Positions 52,974-62,445 of a DNA stretch of 64,000 nucleotides are shown piece by piece (position 1 is the stretch's first letter; each line of letters opens with the position of its first letter). Both the position numbers and the translations under genes were made by a program. Source of the stretch: Flavobacteriaceae bacterium (GTDB lineage Bacteria > Bacteroidota > Bacteroidia > Flavobacteriales > Flavobacteriaceae). The DNA lies in the NCBI GenBank assembly GCA_012959395.1, contig DUDG01000012.1, positions 85,741-149,740 on the forward strand, read 5' to 3'. The notes beneath the pieces were generated by a model. It was not told the origin of the DNA and ran no database searches. It saw only the letters and a list, made by a program, of their open reading frames with translations.

Positions 52974-55178
52974 ATGAAAAATATGCAAATCAAAACTTAT
53001 AATGAGTCCATCGATCTTGGTGATGGAAGAATAATTACTTTAGAAACTGGAAAACTTGCAAAACAAGCTCATGGATCAGTAGTAGTTCAAATGGGTAAAG
53101 CAATGCTTTTATGTACAGTAGTTTCTAACTATGAATCTACAGGACTAAATTTCTTGCCATTAACTGTTGATTACAGAGAAAAATTCGCTGCAGCTGGAAG
53201 ATATCCTGGGGGATTCTTTAAAAGAGAAGCTAGACCTAGTGATGGGGAAGTTTTGACAATGAGACTAGTCGATAGAGTTTTACGTCCATTATTCCCTAAA
53301 GACTATAATTCAGAGGTTCAAGTAATGATTCAGCTAATGTCGCATGATGAAGATGTAATGCCAGATTCTCTTGCAGGACTTGCTGCTTCAGCAGCTATTC
53401 AATTAAGTGACTTTCCTTTTGAATGTCCAATTTCTGAAGCTAGAGTAGCAAGAGTTAATGGTAAATTTGTTATAAATCCTAGTAGAGCTCAATTAGAAAA
53501 ATCTGATATAGACATGATGATTGGAGCTTCAGCAGATTCAGTCATGATGGTTGAAGGAGAAATGGATGAATGTAGTGAAGAAGAAATGGCAGAAGCAATA
53601 AAGTTTGCTCATGAATCAATAAAGATTCAAATTGAAGCTCAAGTTAGATTGGCAGAAGCAGTTGGAAAAAAAGCAGTAAGAGAGTATGAAACTAGCGTGG
53701 AAAATGAAGAGCTTTCAAAAAAAATACATGAACTATCTTACAACAAATGTTACGCAATTGCTAAACAAGGAACTTCAAAGGCAGAACGTAGTTTAGCTTT
53801 TTCAAATGTTAAAGAAGAAATAAAAGAATCCTTTAGCGAAGAGGAGTTAGAAGAACATGAAAAATTAATAGGAAAATATTTCAGTAAAGCTCAAAAAGAA
53901 GCGGTTCGTGAATTAACTTTAAGTGAAGGATTAAGATTAGATGGAAGAAAAACAACAGAAATTAGACCTATTTGGTGCGAAGTAGATTATTTACCCTCAA
54001 CTCATGGTTCTGCAATTTTTACAAGAGGAGAAACTCAAGCGTTAGCTACAGTTACACTTGGAACATCTAGAGAAGCTAATAAAATTGATATGCCATCTTT
54101 TGAAGGTGAAGAAACATTTTATTTACACTATAATTTTCCTCCTTTTTGTACTGGAGAAGCTAGACCACTAAGAGGAACATCTCGAAGAGAAGTTGGTCAC
54201 GGAAATTTAGCTCAAAGAGGTTTAAAAGGAATGATACCTGATGATTGTCCATATACTGTGAGAGTAGTTAGTGAAGTACTTGAATCAAATGGATCTTCTT
54301 CTATGGCTACAGTTTGTTCTGGAACCATGGCTTTAATGGACGCTGGAGTTCAAATTACAAGACCAGTTTCTGGAATAGCTATGGGATTAATTTCTGATGG
54401 AGACAGATATGCTGTTTTAAGTGATATTCTTGGAGATGAAGATCATTTAGGAGATATGGACTTCAAAGTAACGGGAACATCTGAAGGAATTACAGCATGC
54501 CAAATGGATATTAAAATCAAAGGTTTATCATATGAAATTTTAGTAAATGCTCTTAAACAAGCAAGGGATGGAAGATTACATATTTTAGAAAAAATCACTG
54601 AAACTATTGAAAAACCAAATATTGATGTTAAATCTCATTCACCTAAAATGGTAACTAGTAGAATTCCTAACGAATTTATAGGTCCATTTATTGGTCCAGG
54701 TGGAAAAGTAATTCAAGAATTACAAAAAACTACTGGCTGTACAATAGTGATTAATGAAGACCCAGAAACAGAAGAGGGAATAGTTGAAATTCTAGGAACT
54801 GATCAAGAAGGAATTGACGCAGTACTTGCTAAAATTGATTCATTATTGTTTAAACCTGAAAAAGGTAATACTTATAAAGTTAAAGTTATAAAAATACTTG
54901 ATTTTGGAGCTGTAGTCGAATATTTGGATGCACCTGGAAACGAAGTTCTTTTACATGTAAGTGAAATTGCATGGGAACGAACTGACAATGTAAGCGACGT
55001 ACTTAAACTTGGTGACGAGTTAGAAGTTAAATATTTTGGAGTAGACCCTAGAACTAGAAAAGAAAAAGTTTCAAGAAAAGCTTTGTTAGAAAAACCTGAA
55101 GGATATGTTGAAAGACCACCAAGACCCCCAAGAGGAAATAACAGTGGAAGAGATAACAGGTATAGAAATAACAGATAA
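52974..55178 (+). CDS. pnp: Polyribonucleotide nucleotidyltransferase (PNPase)
   Basis: PNPase is a 3'-5' phosphorolytic exoribonuclease. Two RNase PH domains flank a helical linker; the second begins [36 protein letters not shown] and holds the catalytic core with [11 protein letters not shown] and [14 protein letters not shown]. The KH domain contains [21 protein letters not shown] (about 563-583), and the S1 domain contains [16 protein letters not shown] and LLHVSEIAW. It ends in an Arg/Pro/Asn-rich tail. It has 734 residues. The ATG at 52974 is used, with a second Met four codons in. Confidence 0.97.
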   Translation: MKNMQIKTYNESIDLGDGRIITLETGKLAKQAHGSVVVQMGKAMLLCTVVSNYESTGLNFLPLTVDYREKFAAAGRYPGGFFKREARPSDGEVLTMRLVDRVLRPLFPKDYNSEVQVMIQLMSHDEDVMPDSLAGLAASAAIQLSDFPFECPISEARVARVNGKFVINPSRAQLEKSDIDMMIGASADSVMMVEGEMDECSEEEMAEAIKFAHESIKIQIEAQVRLAEAVGKKAVREYETSVENEELSKKIHELSYNKCYAIAKQGTSKAERSLAFSNVKEEIKESFSEEELEEHEKLIGKYFSKAQKEAVRELTLSEGLRLDGRKTTEIRPIWCEVDYLPSTHGSAIFTRGETQALATVTLGTSREANKIDMPSFEGEETFYLHYNFPPFCTGEARPLRGTSRREVGHGNLAQRGLKGMIPDDCPYTVRVVSEVLESNGSSSMATVCSGTMALMDAGVQITRPVSGIAMGLISDGDRYAVLSDILGDEDHLGDMDFKVTGTSEGITACQMDIKIKGLSYEILVNALKQARDGRLHILEKITETIEKPNIDVKSHSPKMVTSRIPNEFIGPFIGPGGKVIQELQKTTGCTIVINEDPETEEGIVEILGTDQEGIDAVLAKIDSLLFKPEKGNTYKVKVIKILDFGAVVEYLDAPGNEVLLHVSEIAWERTDNVSDVLKLGDELEVKYFGVDPRTRKEKVSRKALLEKPEGYVERPPRPPRGNNSGRDNRYRNNR

Positions 55179-55195
55179 ATTAAATTTATCTGTTA
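55169..55195 (+). terminator. Perfect hairpin across the pnp stop codon
   Basis: A 12-base inverted repeat (55169-55180 against 55184-55195, arm TAACAGATAAAT) with a three-base loop spans the pnp TAA at 55176-55178. It is followed by an AT-rich stretch without a strong T run. It may terminate the rpsO-pnp transcript or protect its 3' end. The stem is AT-rich, so its stability is moderate. Confidence 0.5.
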
Positions 55196-55211
55196 TTTAA
55201 TAAAAGTTGAG

Positions 55212-55247
55212 ATTAATTGTAACCTTTTTATACGTTTTAACGTATAA
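55212..55247 (+). promoter_or_regulatory. Candidate rpoD promoter overlapping a small palindrome
   Basis: Upstream of rpoD, a TTG is followed after about 21 bases by TACGTTTT. That box lies within the inverted repeat TATACG-TTTTAA-CGTATA, located at about 55230-55247. The symmetry over the -7 region could be an operator or could be chance in AT-rich DNA. Confidence 0.3.
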
Positions 55248-55265
55248 TAAACTTAAGCACTATCA

Positions 55266-56129
55266 ATGAGACAACTAAAAATTACAAAACAGGTAACCAA
55301 CAGAGAAACTGCATCCTTAGATAAGTATCTTCAGGAAATTGGAAAAGTTGATTTAATTACTGCTGAAGAAGAGGTTGAATTAGCACAGAAAATTAGAGCT
55401 GGTGATGAAAATGCACTAGATAAACTTACAAAAGCCAATCTTAGATTTGTGGTTTCTGTTGCCAAGCAATACCAAAATCAAGGATTAACATTGCCTGATT
55501 TAATTAATGAAGGCAACTTAGGTCTTATAAAGGCTGCTAGAAGATTTGATGAAACAAGAGGATTTAAATTCATTTCATATGCAGTATGGTGGATACGTCA
55601 ATCTATTTTACAAGCCTTAGCTGAACAATCTAGAATCGTTAGACTTCCTCTAAATAAAATAGGATCTATTAATAAGATCAATAAAATGTATGCTTTTTTA
55701 GAACAAGCAAACGAAAGAGTTCCTTCTGCAGAAGAAATAGCAAAAGAATTAGATATGACTATTTCAGATGTAAAAGAATCAATGAAAAATTCTGGAAGAC
55801 ACGTTTCAATGGATGCTCCGTTAGTTGAAGGGGAAGATTCAAACCTTTATGATGTTTTAAGAAGTGGTGAATCTCCAAATCCAGACAGAAATTTATTGCA
55901 TGAATCATTAAGAACTGAAATTGAAAGGGCACTTGAAACATTAACTCCTAGAGAAGCAGATGTTGTTAGGTTATACTTTGGCTTAGGAGAAAAACATGCT
56001 ATGACATTAGAAGAAATTGGAGAAACGTTTGATCTGACAAGAGAAAGAGTTAGACAAATTAAAGAAAAAGCGATTAGAAGACTTAAGCATACTTCCAGAA
56101 GCAAGATTTTAAAAACCTACTTAGGCTAA
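55266..56129 (+). CDS. rpoD: Primary sigma factor RpoD (Bacteroidota short form)
   Basis: This is the housekeeping sigma-70 factor. At 287 residues it lacks region 1.1 and the long spacer of proteobacterial RpoD, which is normal for Bacteroidota. Region 1.2 starts at [12 protein letters not shown]. Region 2 has [57 protein letters not shown] (about 60-117). Region 3 follows, then region 4 with [16 protein letters not shown] and the helix-turn-helix [27 protein letters not shown]. This factor recognises the TAnnTTTG promoters annotated here. Confidence 0.97.
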   Translation: MRQLKITKQVTNRETASLDKYLQEIGKVDLITAEEEVELAQKIRAGDENALDKLTKANLRFVVSVAKQYQNQGLTLPDLINEGNLGLIKAARRFDETRGFKFISYAVWWIRQSILQALAEQSRIVRLPLNKIGSINKINKMYAFLEQANERVPSAEEIAKELDMTISDVKESMKNSGRHVSMDAPLVEGEDSNLYDVLRSGESPNPDRNLLHESLRTEIERALETLTPREADVVRLYFGLGEKHAMTLEEIGETFDLTRERVRQIKEKAIRRLKHTSRSKILKTYLG

Positions 56130-56130
56130 A

Positions 56131-56784
56131 ATGAACTTAATAGCGCCATCAATGCTTGCCTGTGACTTTGGAAATCTTGAAAGTGAGATTTCAATGATTA
56201 ATGACAGTAAAGCTGATTGGTTTCATATTGATGTAATGGATGGTGTTTTCGTTCCTAATATTTCATTTGGCACTCCCATAATGAACATTTTAAAAAAATA
56301 TACAAAAAAACCTTTAGATGTTCATCTAATGATAATTAATCCAGATAATTATATTGAAAAGTTTGCAGAATTAGGAAGCAGCGTATTAACAGTTCATTTT
56401 GAAGCTTGTACTCACCTTCATAGAACTATTCAAAGAATCAAGAGTCTTAATATGAAGGCTGGAGTAGCAATTAACCCTCACACCCCTATTTCATCTTTAG
56501 AATCAATTATAAAAGAAATTGATTTAGTATGTATAATGAGTGTTAACCCAGGTTTTGGAGGACAATCATTCATAGAAACTACCTACCAAAAAATCAAAAA
56601 TCTTAAATCATTAATTAACAAGCGCAATTCAAAGACTTTAATTGAAATAGATGGAGGAGTTAATTCTGAAAATGCAAAAAAATTGATTGAAAATGGTGCT
56701 GATGTTCTTGTGGCAGGAAGTTTTGTTTTTAAATCAGAAAATCCAACAAATACTATTAGTACACTTTCTTCTTTAATTAATTAG
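56131..56784 (+). CDS. rpe: Ribulose-phosphate 3-epimerase
   Basis: This pentose phosphate enzyme interconverts ribulose-5-phosphate and xylulose-5-phosphate. The TIM-barrel metal ligands are visible in FHIDVMDGVFVPNISFG (His and Asp), VHLMI and HFEA. The phosphate-binding region is MSVNPGFGGQSFI, followed by IEIDGGVN and the VLVAGSFVF end. It has 217 residues. It begins one base after the rpoD stop. Confidence 0.96.
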   Translation: MNLIAPSMLACDFGNLESEISMINDSKADWFHIDVMDGVFVPNISFGTPIMNILKKYTKKPLDVHLMIINPDNYIEKFAELGSSVLTVHFEACTHLHRTIQRIKSLNMKAGVAINPHTPISSLESIIKEIDLVCIMSVNPGFGGQSFIETTYQKIKNLKSLINKRNSKTLIEIDGGVNSENAKKLIENGADVLVAGSFVFKSENPTNTISTLSSLIN

Positions 56785-56825
56785 TATATCGTATTTTTTA
56801 TTTAATTTAAATACATAAATAATTT

Positions 56826-57890
56826 ATGTATAATAACTCTATATATGTAATAGGCTTAATGAGTGGGACTTCCTTAGATGGTTTAGACATTTGTTTTGTT
56901 TCATTTAAAAAATCTAATTACTCAAAGTATAATATTATAAACTCTAAGACTTATCGTTATAATGAAAAATGGATTGAAAAATTAAAAAAAAGTATTTTCT
57001 TAAATAAACAAGAATTAAAAAAAATAGATATAGAATACGGAACTCTAATTAGCAACTATTTAAAAGAGTTTATTAGTGAATTTTCAATTGATAAAATAGA
57101 TCTAATTTCTTCTCATGGACATACTGTTTTTCATGAACCTAATAAAGGAAAAACTCTTCAAATTGGAGATGGAAAAACAATTAATAAAATTATAAAAACT
57201 GATGTAGTTTGCGATTTTAGAACCCAAGATGTAAAGTATAAAGGACAAGGAGCGCCATTGGTCCCCATTGGTGATCTTGATCTTTTTTCTAATTATAAAT
57301 TCTGCCTAAATCTAGGGGGATTTTCAAACGTATCAATTAAGGATAATAATAAAATCAAGGCATTTGACATATGCCCTGTTAATACTGTTTTAAATCATTA
57401 TTCAAAAAAAATGGGATATACTTTTGATCAAGATGGAGTTTTGTCAAAAAAAGGAACTGTCAACTTAGATCTATTAAATCAACTAAATCAAATGAGTTTC
57501 TATAATAAATTAGGTCCAAAATCTCTAGGAATAGAATTTGTAAAATCTAAGGTCATACCATTAATTGATTCTCATATTTTAAATCCTAAAGATATTCTAA
57601 GAACCTATATAGAACACATATCAGATCAAATTAGTAAATCTATTGGCAGTTATTTTAATGATAGAATCTTAATATCAGGTGGAGGCACTTATAATAATAC
57701 CCTAATCGATTCTATTAAAACTAAAGTAAAATCTAAAGTTATTGTTCCTGATTCTCAAATTATAGATTATAAAGAAGCGCTGATATTTGCTTATATGGGG
57801 CTGCTAAAAAGTAAAGAAAAAATAAATTGTTTAAAAAGTGTAACTGGAGCAATTAAAGATCATTCTTCCGGTAAAATTTTTAGAAATTAA
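56826..57890 (+). CDS. anmK: Anhydro-N-acetylmuramic acid kinase
   Basis: AnmK hydrolyses and phosphorylates 1,6-anhydro-MurNAc to MurNAc-6-phosphate in peptidoglycan recycling. The N-terminal phosphate loop IGLMSGTSLDGLDI (9-22) is diagnostic. It is followed by SSHGHTVFHEP, DVVCDFRTQDVKYKGQGAPLVPIGD, LNLGGFSNVSI, FDICPVN and ISGGGTYN. The catalytic Asp is in the FRTQD segment. It has 354 residues. The 3' end overlaps the convergent DUF1080 gene by 11 bases. Confidence 0.95.
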   Translation: MYNNSIYVIGLMSGTSLDGLDICFVSFKKSNYSKYNIINSKTYRYNEKWIEKLKKSIFLNKQELKKIDIEYGTLISNYLKEFISEFSIDKIDLISSHGHTVFHEPNKGKTLQIGDGKTINKIIKTDVVCDFRTQDVKYKGQGAPLVPIGDLDLFSNYKFCLNLGGFSNVSIKDNNKIKAFDICPVNTVLNHYSKKMGYTFDQDGVLSKKGTVNLDLLNQLNQMSFYNKLGPKSLGIEFVKSKVIPLIDSHILNPKDILRTYIEHISDQISKSIGSYFNDRILISGGGTYNNTLIDSIKTKVKSKVIVPDSQIIDYKEALIFAYMGLLKSKEKINCLKSVTGAIKDHSSGKIFRN

Positions 57891-58569
57891 TATCGATATC
57901 TTTAAGTTCTTGTATTTTAATGTTTTTCCACTTAACCTTAATTCCACCACCATCATGAATTTGTAAAGCTATTCTTCCGTTAGCCTCACCAATTTTACTG
58001 TCAGAATAAGTAATCATTTGTATTCCATTTAACCAAGTAGTTACTTTATCTCCGTAAACTTTAACTGTAAGCTTATTCCATTCACCCATTTTCAAAGATG
58101 AATCTTTACCTTCACTAGGTTTAATAAGCCATCCTCTTCCATAAGACTCATAAATTCCACCTGTATAAAAGTCTGGAGGAGCTACTTCAACTTGCCAACC
58201 ACTTACTTTAGTGCCATCAACTGTTGATCTAAAAAACACACCACTATTTCCGTTAGCCTCTTGCATAAACTCAAGATTTAAAATGAAATTTTTATAAAAA
58301 TTTTCAGTACCTAAATAACCATATTGAGCGTCAGGACCACTTTCACATATTAGAAGTCCGTCTTCAACATACCACTTTTCAGTTCCATAAATAATCCATC
58401 CACTCAGATCCTTTCCATTAAAAAGCTCTTTTGTCTTTTTATAAAGCACTTTTGTCTTTTTATCTGGATAGTTATGATTATGTGTTTCAGGTGAAAATAA
58501 TTTTAATGAAGTGCATGCATTTAGCATAAAAAAACTGATTATTAAAGATATTATAGATTTTTTTTTCAT
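57880..58569 (-). CDS. DUF1080 (3-keto-disaccharide hydrolase family) lipoprotein
   Basis: A lipobox (FMLNAC, Cys19) is followed by one DUF1080 jelly-roll domain: ELFNGKDLSGWIIYGTEKWYVEDGLLICESG, FILNLEFMQEANGNSGVFFRS, GWQVEVAPPDF, YGRGWLIKPSEG, WNKLTVKVYGDKVTTWLNG and IALQIHDGGGIKVKWKNIKIQEL. Members hydrolyse glycosides or 3-keto-glycosides. It has 229 residues. It is divergent from the GH123-like gene, which together suggest a small glycan-processing locus. Confidence 0.88.
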   Translation of the reverse strand: MKKKSIISLIISFFMLNACTSLKLFSPETHNHNYPDKKTKVLYKKTKELFNGKDLSGWIIYGTEKWYVEDGLLICESGPDAQYGYLGTENFYKNFILNLEFMQEANGNSGVFFRSTVDGTKVSGWQVEVAPPDFYTGGIYESYGRGWLIKPSEGKDSSLKMGEWNKLTVKVYGDKVTTWLNGIQMITYSDSKIGEANGRIALQIHDGGGIKVKWKNIKIQELKDIDINF

Positions 58570-58653
58570 TTTAAAAGTAATTAAGTGATGCGAAAATAAT
58601 TAAATTTTTCATAATTTAATAAAATTAAGTTGATGAACTTATTATTAAATAAA

Positions 58654-60297
58654 ATGAATATTAAATTTATATATATATTATTATTATTATCAAGTTTTGC
58701 AAATTATGCTCAATTTAAAGCTGGATTATTAAATACTTTAGAAGCAGTTTATCCAGATTATAATAATTTAAAGTTTAATAATAATTATAAAACCAATATT
58801 CCTTCAAATTCATCTGCCGAAGTTCACATTTTAATTAAATCTAATATTGGAAATAAAATTTCTATCGATACTAGATCAAAAAATATTAGATCTATAAATT
58901 GGGATATAATTGAGCCTGTTCCTGTTGAAGAAAATACTGGTTTAGATAGTAGAACTGAACAATTTAAAGGAAAAATTAATCCATATGTTATAAGAAGGGC
59001 TCCATTTGATATTTTTGAAGTAATATATCCATTGAATAAGAAAAGTTTCGTAACCAAACACAAGTATTCATTATTAAGGCTTACCGTAAATTCAAAACAT
59101 CTTCAAGATGAAAAAAATTATTTGATTGAGATTTCAATAAAAGAGAATTTAAAAAATATCCAAAAACTTAATTTTAAAATTAAAGTTCACTCCGCTTCTA
59201 TTCCTGAATTAATTGATAGTAATTTCTTTTATACAAATTGGTTTAATATTGCTAAAATGGAAGAAAAGCACAGCCTTAAAAGATGGAGTGATAAATGGTA
59301 TAAAATGTTAGAAAAATATGCAAAAATTATGGCTAATGGAAGACAAAACTGTATCATTATTCCTGGTAAGCTTATTAGCCTTAAAGAGAATAAGATTCAT
59401 CTAGATGAAGATAAAATGATTTCATTTATTAATGTGTTTAGAAAAAATGGTTTCAAGTATTTCGAATCTCCACATCTTTTAGGTAGAGGTAAAAATGATG
59501 ATTGGGGAAGTCCTGAATTAATAACTAATTTAAGAGGAAGGGGTTATTTTAGTGATGAAGCAAAAAAAGATATAGATACAATTATTAGAAAAATAAAAAA
59601 ATTTACAAAAAAATATAACTTAACTAATCAATGGCTACAACACATTGCAGATGAACCAACTAACAATAATGCTGAATGCTATAGACAAGTTTCAAAACAA
59701 ATAAAAGATATCTATCCTGAAATAAAAATTATGGAAGCAACAAATGCTAAAGAATCCTTAAACGGAGCTATTGATTTTTGGTGCCCAATTATAAATGATT
59801 TTCAAGAAAATGAAGATTTTTTCAGGTCAAGGGAAAAAATAGGAGAAAAAGTATTAGTCTACACATGTCTAGTACCAGGTGGAAAGTGGTTAAATCGAAC
59901 TCTTGATATGGAAAGAATTAGGCAAGTTTATTTTGGATGGGCTGGATCAAAATATAATACTTTTGGATATCTGCATTGGGGATTAAATCAATACATAGCA
60001 GATCCTTTTAAACAAAGTGTGGTAAAACATCCCTCCCCAATTGCTTCACCCACAAACTACCTACCTGCTGGAGACACCCACATTATATACCCGGGAGAAG
60101 ATGGTCCATTATCATCAATAAGATTTGAAGCGCATCGAAAAGGTATTGAAGATTACGAACTTCTTGAAATTTTAAAATCAAAAAACAAAAGAAAACATTC
60201 TAAAATTGTAAAAAAATTATTCTTAGATTATAAGAATTACTCAACATCAATAAGCAAATACATGAGAGTAAAAAGAAAATTACTAAAATCCCTTTAA
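58654..60297 (+). CDS. GH123-like glycoside hydrolase (DUF4091 domain)
   Basis: This is an exported protein with signal peptide MNIKFIYILLLLSSFANYAQ (start at 58654; an ATG at 58633 is also possible). After an N-terminal beta region (to about 190) comes a TIM-barrel-like domain with the adjacent acids Asp333-Glu334 in QHIADEPTNN. This matches the Asp-Glu pair of GH123 beta-N-acetylgalactosaminidases, which use substrate-assisted catalysis. The C-terminal FGYLHWGLNQY, HIIYPGEDGPLSSIRFEAHRKGIEDYELLEILK is the DUF4091 hallmark. It has 548 residues. A GalNAc-type substrate is inferred from the family. Confidence 0.82.
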   Translation: MNIKFIYILLLLSSFANYAQFKAGLLNTLEAVYPDYNNLKFNNNYKTNIPSNSSAEVHILIKSNIGNKISIDTRSKNIRSINWDIIEPVPVEENTGLDSRTEQFKGKINPYVIRRAPFDIFEVIYPLNKKSFVTKHKYSLLRLTVNSKHLQDEKNYLIEISIKENLKNIQKLNFKIKVHSASIPELIDSNFFYTNWFNIAKMEEKHSLKRWSDKWYKMLEKYAKIMANGRQNCIIIPGKLISLKENKIHLDEDKMISFINVFRKNGFKYFESPHLLGRGKNDDWGSPELITNLRGRGYFSDEAKKDIDTIIRKIKKFTKKYNLTNQWLQHIADEPTNNNAECYRQVSKQIKDIYPEIKIMEATNAKESLNGAIDFWCPIINDFQENEDFFRSREKIGEKVLVYTCLVPGGKWLNRTLDMERIRQVYFGWAGSKYNTFGYLHWGLNQYIADPFKQSVVKHPSPIASPTNYLPAGDTHIIYPGEDGPLSSIRFEAHRKGIEDYELLEILKSKNKRKHSKIVKKLFLDYKNYSTSISKYMRVKRKLLKSL

Positions 60298-60306
60298 AAA
60301 TTTATT

Positions 60307-61398
60307 ATGAAACACATAAGTATTTTATTTTTTTTACACATAGCATTAGTTAATTATTCACAAACACGTAAAGTATTCTTTTCAAGCCCTTCAGACACTT
60401 ATATCATATCTTCCGATCTTCACATTCACACGGTTTTTTCTGACGGTGAGGTATGGCCAAGTATAAGGATTAAGGAAGCTAGAAGAGATAGTCTTGATTT
60501 AATTTCAATGACTGAGCATTTAGAATATTTAAGCTATAAAAATGATATAATAATAACAGATAGAAACAGGTCTTTTAATATATCTAAAGCATTATTAATA
60601 AAAGACGAACTTCTAATGATTGTCAATGGATCAGAAATAACGAAACCAATGCCCCCTGGACATTTTAATGCAATTTTTGTTAAAGATGTGAATCCATTAT
60701 TAAATTCAGATGGAGAAAAATCAATGGTTGAAGCAAATAAACAAGGTGCTTTTGTATTTTGGAATCATCCTAATTGGGTTGAGAATAGAGATGATGGAAT
60801 AGCTCGATTAGATAAAATGCATCAAAGGTTATTAGAAAAAAAACTATTCCATGGAATTGAGGTTGTCAATGAGCATACTTATTCAGAAGAGGCATTAGCC
60901 TTAGCTTTAGAAAATAATTTAACAATCATGGGCACAAGTGATATTCATGGATTAATAGATTGGACTTTCGATAAAGAAAAAGAACAGCACAGACCAGTTA
61001 CTTTCATACTGTCTAAAAACAGAACTATAAAAAGTATAAGAGATGCCTTATTTAATCAAAAAACTTTTGTCTGGCATAGAGATATGTTAATTGGTAAAGA
61101 AGAAAATATTTCCCCAGTTGTTTCTGAGAATTTAAAAATATCCAGCCTAGGATATTATAAAAAAATAGTTACTATAAAAATACGAAATGAAAGCGTAGTA
61201 CCATTTAAATTAAAATACCTTGGAGACTATACTTTTCATAGTTATAGTTCAATTTTAGAAATACCAGCAAGGGGAGAATTATTGGTTACTATCAAAACAA
61301 AAGAAATTTTAAGCTCAATTGATATGTCATTTGAAGTTTTGAATGTAATAACAGCTCCAAATAAAAATCTTATAATTAAAAAGAATATAAGTTTATAA
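60307..61398 (+). CDS. Exported PHP-domain phosphodiesterase (Sb-PDE-like)
   Basis: A signal peptide (about 1-19, ending NYSQ) precedes a PHP metal-dependent phosphoesterase domain. The metal-binding motifs are DLHIHTVFSDG (His39, His41, Asp46), MTEHLEYL, NGSEIT, FWNHPNW, EVVNEHTY and GTSDIHG. The C-terminal part (about 270-363) is a beta-rich domain. It has 363 residues and follows the GH123-like gene by nine bases. The substrate is unknown; related exported PHP proteins act on phosphate diesters. Confidence 0.82.
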   Translation: MKHISILFFLHIALVNYSQTRKVFFSSPSDTYIISSDLHIHTVFSDGEVWPSIRIKEARRDSLDLISMTEHLEYLSYKNDIIITDRNRSFNISKALLIKDELLMIVNGSEITKPMPPGHFNAIFVKDVNPLLNSDGEKSMVEANKQGAFVFWNHPNWVENRDDGIARLDKMHQRLLEKKLFHGIEVVNEHTYSEEALALALENNLTIMGTSDIHGLIDWTFDKEKEQHRPVTFILSKNRTIKSIRDALFNQKTFVWHRDMLIGKEENISPVVSENLKISSLGYYKKIVTIKIRNESVVPFKLKYLGDYTFHSYSSILEIPARGELLVTIKTKEILSSIDMSFEVLNVITAPNKNLIIKKNISL

Positions 61399-61616
61399 AA
61401 TAGATCTTAATCTAATCTTTAAAGTGGACCTTGCGGTCCTAAGTTCGAACTTTTTTAGAAAATTATTGATAAGTTTGTTTTATATGTAATGTTAATTTTA
61501 AAATAAGTGATATCTTGCCAATACTGAGCAGAGTAGAAATGATTAAGTCTGGATATATAAACATATCAAATAGATTTAGATTCTTTTCCTAAAAAAAACT
61601 AGCCGAAAATTATATC
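61399..61616 (+). other. Intergenic boundary between native and GC-shifted DNA, with hairpin and terminator-like palindrome
   Basis: GGACC-TTGC-GGTCC (61426-61439) is a compact hairpin. It is followed by the perfect palindrome AAGTTCGAACTT (61441-61452) running into T residues, which could end transcription of the PHP gene. A TATCTTGC at 61511-61518 is a possible -7 box for the next gene. Base composition rises just after this region. No gene is seen in it. Confidence 0.5.
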
Positions 61617-62432
61617 ATGAAAGAAATTACGACATCTTATTCTATTTCTTCAAAATTGAAAAACAAAAAATATGTAATTGTTCCCCAAAAGGAATTCATC
61701 ATCCCCGAGTATTTAAACAATTATAAAAACCAGTTTGCTAAAGCCTTTGGGGAACTTGGAAAAGATAACTATTTAAAAGATGGGAGGAGTTTTAGGTATA
61801 GGCGGTTCCAGTATTTCTATTTTTTGCCTGAATCCGGGAAAATTGTAGCTTACGCCAAAACTCCTTATTATCAACCTGCCGAAATAAATAAATATGCAGG
61901 AGATCTGGACCGAAAATTTGAATCGTTAAACAGTAAGATAATAAGCAGCCCCTTCCTTCAGGAGTTGATTCGATTCGATTTCCAACAATTACCTATTTCT
62001 GAGGAAGATAAGTCTCACTCCTGGATGGTCGATATACATCAAATACGGACTGTAGCAACAGCAGTTGAAAGTGGTGAAGCAACACCAGAAGGTATTCACC
62101 ATGATGAAAATGATTTTGTTTGGATTCATTTGATCAGCCGAGAGAATGTTACGGGGGGGAGTAATGATATTTACAATAATGAACAAAAACTATTGGAGAG
62201 TTGTACACTCAGTAAAAATATGGATTCAATTGTATTTTGGGATCCAAAGGTGATGCATGCAGTAACTTCAATGCACCCAAAAGACCACACAAGAAATGCA
62301 ATCAGGGATGTTGTGTTGATTTGTTTTACCCATTGCCCCGATCTTGAACCTCCAACAGGAAACCCTATTTTAGATTACATAGAAATAAAAGCCAACATAA
62401 ATCCACCAGCCTTGGTGAAACAAAGTTTTTAA
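61617..62432 (+). CDS. 2-oxoglutarate/Fe(II)-dependent dioxygenase, free amino acid hydroxylase type
   Basis: The fold is that of the 2OG-Fe dioxygenase family (PF10014-like) whose known members hydroxylate free amino acids such as isoleucine. The iron facial triad is His161-x-Asp163 (EGIHHDENDF) and His214 (VMHAV), with Arg230 (AIRDVV) positioned to bind 2-oxoglutarate. HLISRENVTGGSNDIYN is also family-typical. It has 271 residues and no signal peptide. GC content and codon use (GGG, CCC, CGG codons) differ from the preceding genes. It is paired with a kinase 13 bases downstream, suggesting hydroxylation followed by phosphorylation. Confidence 0.85.
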   Translation: MKEITTSYSISSKLKNKKYVIVPQKEFIIPEYLNNYKNQFAKAFGELGKDNYLKDGRSFRYRRFQYFYFLPESGKIVAYAKTPYYQPAEINKYAGDLDRKFESLNSKIISSPFLQELIRFDFQQLPISEEDKSHSWMVDIHQIRTVATAVESGEATPEGIHHDENDFVWIHLISRENVTGGSNDIYNNEQKLLESCTLSKNMDSIVFWDPKVMHAVTSMHPKDHTRNAIRDVVLICFTHCPDLEPPTGNPILDYIEIKANINPPALVKQSF

Positions 62433-62445
62433 TAGAAAAACGAAT

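Noticed and set aside
55759..56104. Two antisense frames inside rpoD
   Set aside because: rpoD regions 3 and 4 are intact and highly conserved here; the antisense frames only reflect its codon pattern.
61426..61456. tRNA remnant at the left side of the GC-shifted region
   Set aside because: TTCGAAC resembles a T-loop, but the flanking bases do not form a five-pair T-stem and no acceptor follows. A hairpin plus a self-complementary AAGTTCGAACTT running into T residues fits a terminator better.
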